In this document: positions 61,660 through 64,000 of the stretch, piece by piece | Layout of the letters: every line of letters begins with the position of its first letter | Position numbering within the stretch: the stretch's first letter is position 1 | NCBI GenBank assembly: GCA_963791545.1 | Contig: CAWBSR010000007.1 | Location: 62,001-126,000 of the forward strand | Length of the DNA stretch: 64,000 bases | Source: JALYXV01 sp963791545 | GTDB lineage: Bacteria > Actinomycetota > Acidimicrobiia > Acidimicrobiales > Palsa-688 | Reading direction: 5' to 3' | The notes under the pieces: model-generated | The model's database searches: none | Told to the model about the DNA's origin: nothing | Seen by the model: only the letters and a program-made list of their open reading frames with translations | Program-made: the position numbers and the translations under genes

Positions 61660-62317
61660 TGCGGCGCTGATCGCGGGCAAGGACCTGCGGATCGAGGCCC
61701 GCTCCCGGGTCGCCACCAACCAGGTGGCCCCCTTCGCCGTCATCGTGCTGGTGCTGTTCGGCTTCGCCTTGTCGGCCGAGCGCAGTGTGCTCCAGACCGC
61801 GGCGCCGGGCCTGTTCTGGGTGGCGGTGCTCTTCTGCTCGCTGCTGGCGGTGCAGCGCAGCTTTGCGGTTGAGGCGGCCGACGCGGCCGGCGACGGGCTG
61901 CGGATGTCGGGCCTCGACCCGGCCGGGATCTTCCTGGGCAAGGCGGCCGCCATTGCCCTGGAGCTGGTGGCGCTGGAGGCGCTGCTGGCGGTCGGGATCG
62001 TGATCTTGTACAGCACCGCCCTCAGCGGGGCGGCGCTCCTATTGGCGGCCGCGGCCGCGGCGACCGTGGGGCTGGCGGCCTGCGGCACTGTCTACGGCGT
62101 CCTGGCGGCGGGGCTGCGGGTGCGCGAGACGTTGCTCCCCCTGCTCATCCTGCCGGTCGTGGCGCCGGTGCTGATCGGTGCCACCCAGGCGTGGGCGGTC
62201 GCCCTCGGCCAGAGTCTCGATGACGGCTGGAAATGGGTCACCCTGCTGGCCGTGTTTGCTGTTGTGTACGTCACACTTGGGGTGCTCGCCTTCGGGACCC
62301 TGCTGGAGGAGGCATGA
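61649..62317 (+). CDS. ccmB: Haem exporter permease CcmB
   Basis: 222 residues with six membrane segments, the usual CcmB length. Begins MWRDAALIAGKDLRIEARSR; other blocks are FAVEAADAAGDGLRMSGLDP and LPLLILPVVAPVLIGA. GTG at 61649 lies within the end of ccmA. It pairs with CcmA. Confidence 0.9.
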   Translation: MWRDAALIAGKDLRIEARSRVATNQVAPFAVIVLVLFGFALSAERSVLQTAAPGLFWVAVLFCSLLAVQRSFAVEAADAAGDGLRMSGLDPAGIFLGKAAAIALELVALEALLAVGIVILYSTALSGAALLLAAAAAATVGLAACGTVYGVLAAGLRVRETLLPLLILPVVAPVLIGATQAWAVALGQSLDDGWKWVTLLAVFAVVYVTLGVLAFGTLLEEA

Positions 62318-62321
62318 CCTC

Positions 62322-63212
62322 ATGACCCCGACCCCCCCGAAAACCGGAACGGGTAATCGCACCACCCGCTGGCTCGGCGCCGGTGCCCTGGTGTCGACCG
62401 CCGGCGTCTTTTACTTCGGCCTCCACGCCACCCCGCCCGATGCCGTCCAGGGCCAGCTGGTGCGCCTGATCTACGTCCACCCGGCGGTGTCCACCATGGC
62501 CTTCGTCGCCTTCGGGATCACCGCCCTGGCCAGCTTGCTGTACCTGCTGCCCAGGACCCGCAGCCGGCGCTGGGATCGACTGGCGGGGGCGTCGGCAGAG
62601 GTGGGGGTGGTGTTCTGCGCACTGTCGCTGGCAACGGGGTCTATCTGGGGGCGGCCCGCATGGGGTCGCTGGTGGGTCTGGGACGCCCGGTTGACGCTCA
62701 CCGCCTTGTTGTGCGCCCTATTCGTGGGCTACCTGGCCCTGCGCCGCACCGGGGGCACCGTCGAGTCGCGGGCCATCCGCTGCTCGGTCGCCGGGGTCCT
62801 GTTCGCAGTGGTCGTGCCGATCGACCATTACGCCACTGAGTGGTGGCGGACGCTGCACCAGGGCGACACCATCGAGACGCTCCACCCCCAGATCCACGGG
62901 TCGCAGCTGTGGACCATGCTGCTGTCGTTCGTCGCCTTCGGAATGATCTACGCCTGGCTGGTCATCCATCGCACCCGGGTCGAACAGCTCGAGAGCCGGT
63001 TGGAGAACGAGGGCCTGGCCTATGCGCTGGCGGCCCGGCGGGCCGAGGCGGCGCCGGCGCCGGCTGCCGCCGAAGCGCCGGCTGCCCCTAAGCCGCCGGC
63101 TGCCCCTAAGCCGCCGGGCACCCCTGAGCCGGCTGCGGCCGCCGCCGAGCCAGCGGTGGGCGCCGGTCCTGGCGTCACCGCTGCCGCGGTCATCACTGGA
63201 GGCCAGAAATGA
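62322..63212 (+). CDS. ccmC: Haem-handling protein CcmC
   Basis: 296 residues, six membrane segments. The tryptophan-rich haem motif WGRWWVWDARLT lies between His residues in YVHPAVS and PIDHYATEWW, the external haem ligands. CcmC loads haem onto CcmE. The C-terminal 60 residues are an Ala/Pro repeat (APKPP units) not needed in the family. ATG 62322 starts 5 bases after ccmB ends and its stop overlaps ccmD (ATGA). Confidence 0.92.
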   Translation: MTPTPPKTGTGNRTTRWLGAGALVSTAGVFYFGLHATPPDAVQGQLVRLIYVHPAVSTMAFVAFGITALASLLYLLPRTRSRRWDRLAGASAEVGVVFCALSLATGSIWGRPAWGRWWVWDARLTLTALLCALFVGYLALRRTGGTVESRAIRCSVAGVLFAVVVPIDHYATEWWRTLHQGDTIETLHPQIHGSQLWTMLLSFVAFGMIYAWLVIHRTRVEQLESRLENEGLAYALAARRAEAAPAPAAAEAPAAPKPPAAPKPPGTPEPAAAAAEPAVGAGPGVTAAAVITGGQK

Positions 63213-63343
63213 CCCAGAGCGGCTACGTGTTCCTTGGCTACGGCGTGTGCTTCGGCACCCTTGCCGCCTACTCCATCCGGGTCATAATCCGGGGCCGCAA
63301 GCTGTCCCGGACGCTGCCTCCCGAAGAGCGCACGTGGCAGTAA
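63209..63343 (+). CDS. ccmD: CcmD-like small membrane protein
   Basis: 44 residues, one membrane segment (GYVFLGYGVCFGTLAAYSI) followed by a basic segment (RVIIRGRKLSR). Length, topology and position between ccmC and ccmE match CcmD, which helps release haem-loaded CcmE. It overlaps ccmC by 4 bases and ccmE by 10. Confidence 0.82.
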   Translation: MTQSGYVFLGYGVCFGTLAAYSIRVIIRGRKLSRTLPPEERTWQ

Positions 63344-63918
63344 CCGAACATCCCGGCGCCGGCGCCGGCGCCGGCGCCGGCGATGTGGGCGTGGAGTCGC
63401 AGGACGCGGGGCCGCTCGGGTCGGGGCGGCCGGTCGCGCCCGGGATCAAGCCCCGGGCCCGGCTCGGCTCCCGGCGCCGCCAGCTGGTCGCCTTCGGGAT
63501 CATCGCCGCCGCCTTATCGGTGCTGGTGTTGCGGGGCCTGGGCAACGCCACCGTCTTCTTCAAAACCGCTGACGAGGCGGTCGCCCAGCGGGCCCAGCTG
63601 GGCAGCCACCGCTTCCGCGTCGAGGGAACGGTGCAACCGGGGGTGCACCAGATCGGCCCCGACGACGTGGCCTTCGTGATCGAGAACAACGGCGCCAGCA
63701 TCAACGTGATCCACCACAACGGTTCGCCTCCGCTGTTCAAGCCCGGTATCCCGGTGGTGCTCGAAGGCCACTTCGTCCCCGACGGCCATTTCGCCAGCGA
63801 CCTCATCATGGTGAAGCACACGTCCAGTTACGTGGCCGCCCATCCGGAGCGGCTGACGACGGTCCCCCAACCCTCCTCCGGCTCCGGATCAACGGCCACG
63901 CCCGCGCCCGCTCCGTGA
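63334..63918 (+). CDS. ccmE: Haem chaperone CcmE
   Basis: 194 residues. A disordered Gly/Ala N-terminus, one membrane helix (LVAFGIIAAALSVLVLRGL), then the OB-fold: FRVEGTVQPGVHQ, INVIHHNGSPPLFKPG and VVLEGHFVPDGHFASDLIMV. The haem-linking His and Tyr are in KHTSSY (HxxxY). CcmE carries haem covalently to CcmF. GTG at 63334 lies inside the end of ccmD. Confidence 0.92.
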   Translation: MAVTEHPGAGAGAGAGDVGVESQDAGPLGSGRPVAPGIKPRARLGSRRRQLVAFGIIAAALSVLVLRGLGNATVFFKTADEAVAQRAQLGSHRFRVEGTVQPGVHQIGPDDVAFVIENNGASINVIHHNGSPPLFKPGIPVVLEGHFVPDGHFASDLIMVKHTSSYVAAHPERLTTVPQPSSGSGSTATPAPAP

Positions 63919-63925
63919 AGTCCTC

Positions 63926-64000
63926 GTGAATGCCGCCCTCGGCCAGAGCGCCGTCATCCTTGGCCTCCTGGCGTCCGTCGCCGGGGCGTTCACCTTGGCC
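63926..64000 (+). CDS. ccmF: CcmF (haem lyase), start only, cut by the window edge
   Basis: The GTG at 63926 opens a frame of 25 residues to the edge (MNAALGQSAVILGLLASVAG), the hydrophobic first segment expected of CcmF. Identification relies on gene order after ccmE. Confidence 0.6.
   Translation, partial: MNAALGQSAVILGLLASVAGAFTLA

Overview
The window is high-GC DNA from an actinobacterium. Class Acidimicrobiia is my best guess, by inference from gene content and not from any marker gene. The pointers are a FAS-II cassette with an InhA-type enoyl reductase, a WS/DGAT acyltransferase, an F420-type LLM oxidoreductase, crotonases, a BFN-family protein and a full System I (Ccm) cytochrome c maturation cluster. 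Many genes appear to be transcribed leaderless: a TAnnnT box lies 6-9 bases before a GTG or ATG at more than a dozen genes.

Left third (about 419-20801): a decayed integrative element. A 39-bp direct repeat at 419-457 and 20763-20801 equals the 3' half (from base 37 of the anticodon loop) of the tRNA-Arg(CCT) gene at 20762-20837, so the 20.3 kb between them is an island in that tRNA. Its mobility genes are all broken. The tyrosine integrase lacks its N-terminus, has an in-frame amber codon and has Phe where the catalytic Tyr should be. The excisionase is frameshifted, and only the C-terminus of a TraA/TrwC-type relaxase-helicase remains. Three transposases (IS1182, IS256, IS630 types) have entered, and the IS256 copy interrupts the 5' end of an MFS transporter gene. 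Other passengers (CPCC-family protein, MetE-like protein, hemerythrin-like protein) are frameshifted or truncated. Two things look intact: a two-gene operon of giant proteins of no family I recognise (1542 and 1150 aa, 7086-11714 and 3623-7075), and a VapBC toxin-antitoxin pair beside the tRNA.

Middle (20953-44193): ordinary chromosome rich in lipid metabolism. It holds fabI-fabG-fabZ, a 3-hydroxyacyl-CoA dehydrogenase, an acyl-CoA synthetase, WS/DGAT, a MaoC hydratase and an acyl-CoA dehydrogenase. Between them lie a Cas4/AddB-like Fe-S protein, ComF, a BFN-family protein, NDH-2, two secreted or membrane Thr-rich proteins, divergent valS and cysS, and a sigma-factor/anti-sigma fusion.

Right third (44194-64000): more mixed. 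It contains a putative polymorphic toxin with the leader motif seen in extracellular contractile injection system cargo and an ADP-ribosyltransferase-like C-terminus, a GH68 fructosyltransferase without a signal peptide, a double beta-propeller membrane protein, an M23 peptidase, a TetR regulator, an alcohol dehydrogenase, a glycosyltransferase with a hexanucleotide-repeat insert, and two crotonases lacking catalytic glutamates. The window ends inside ccdA-ccmABCDE-ccmF.
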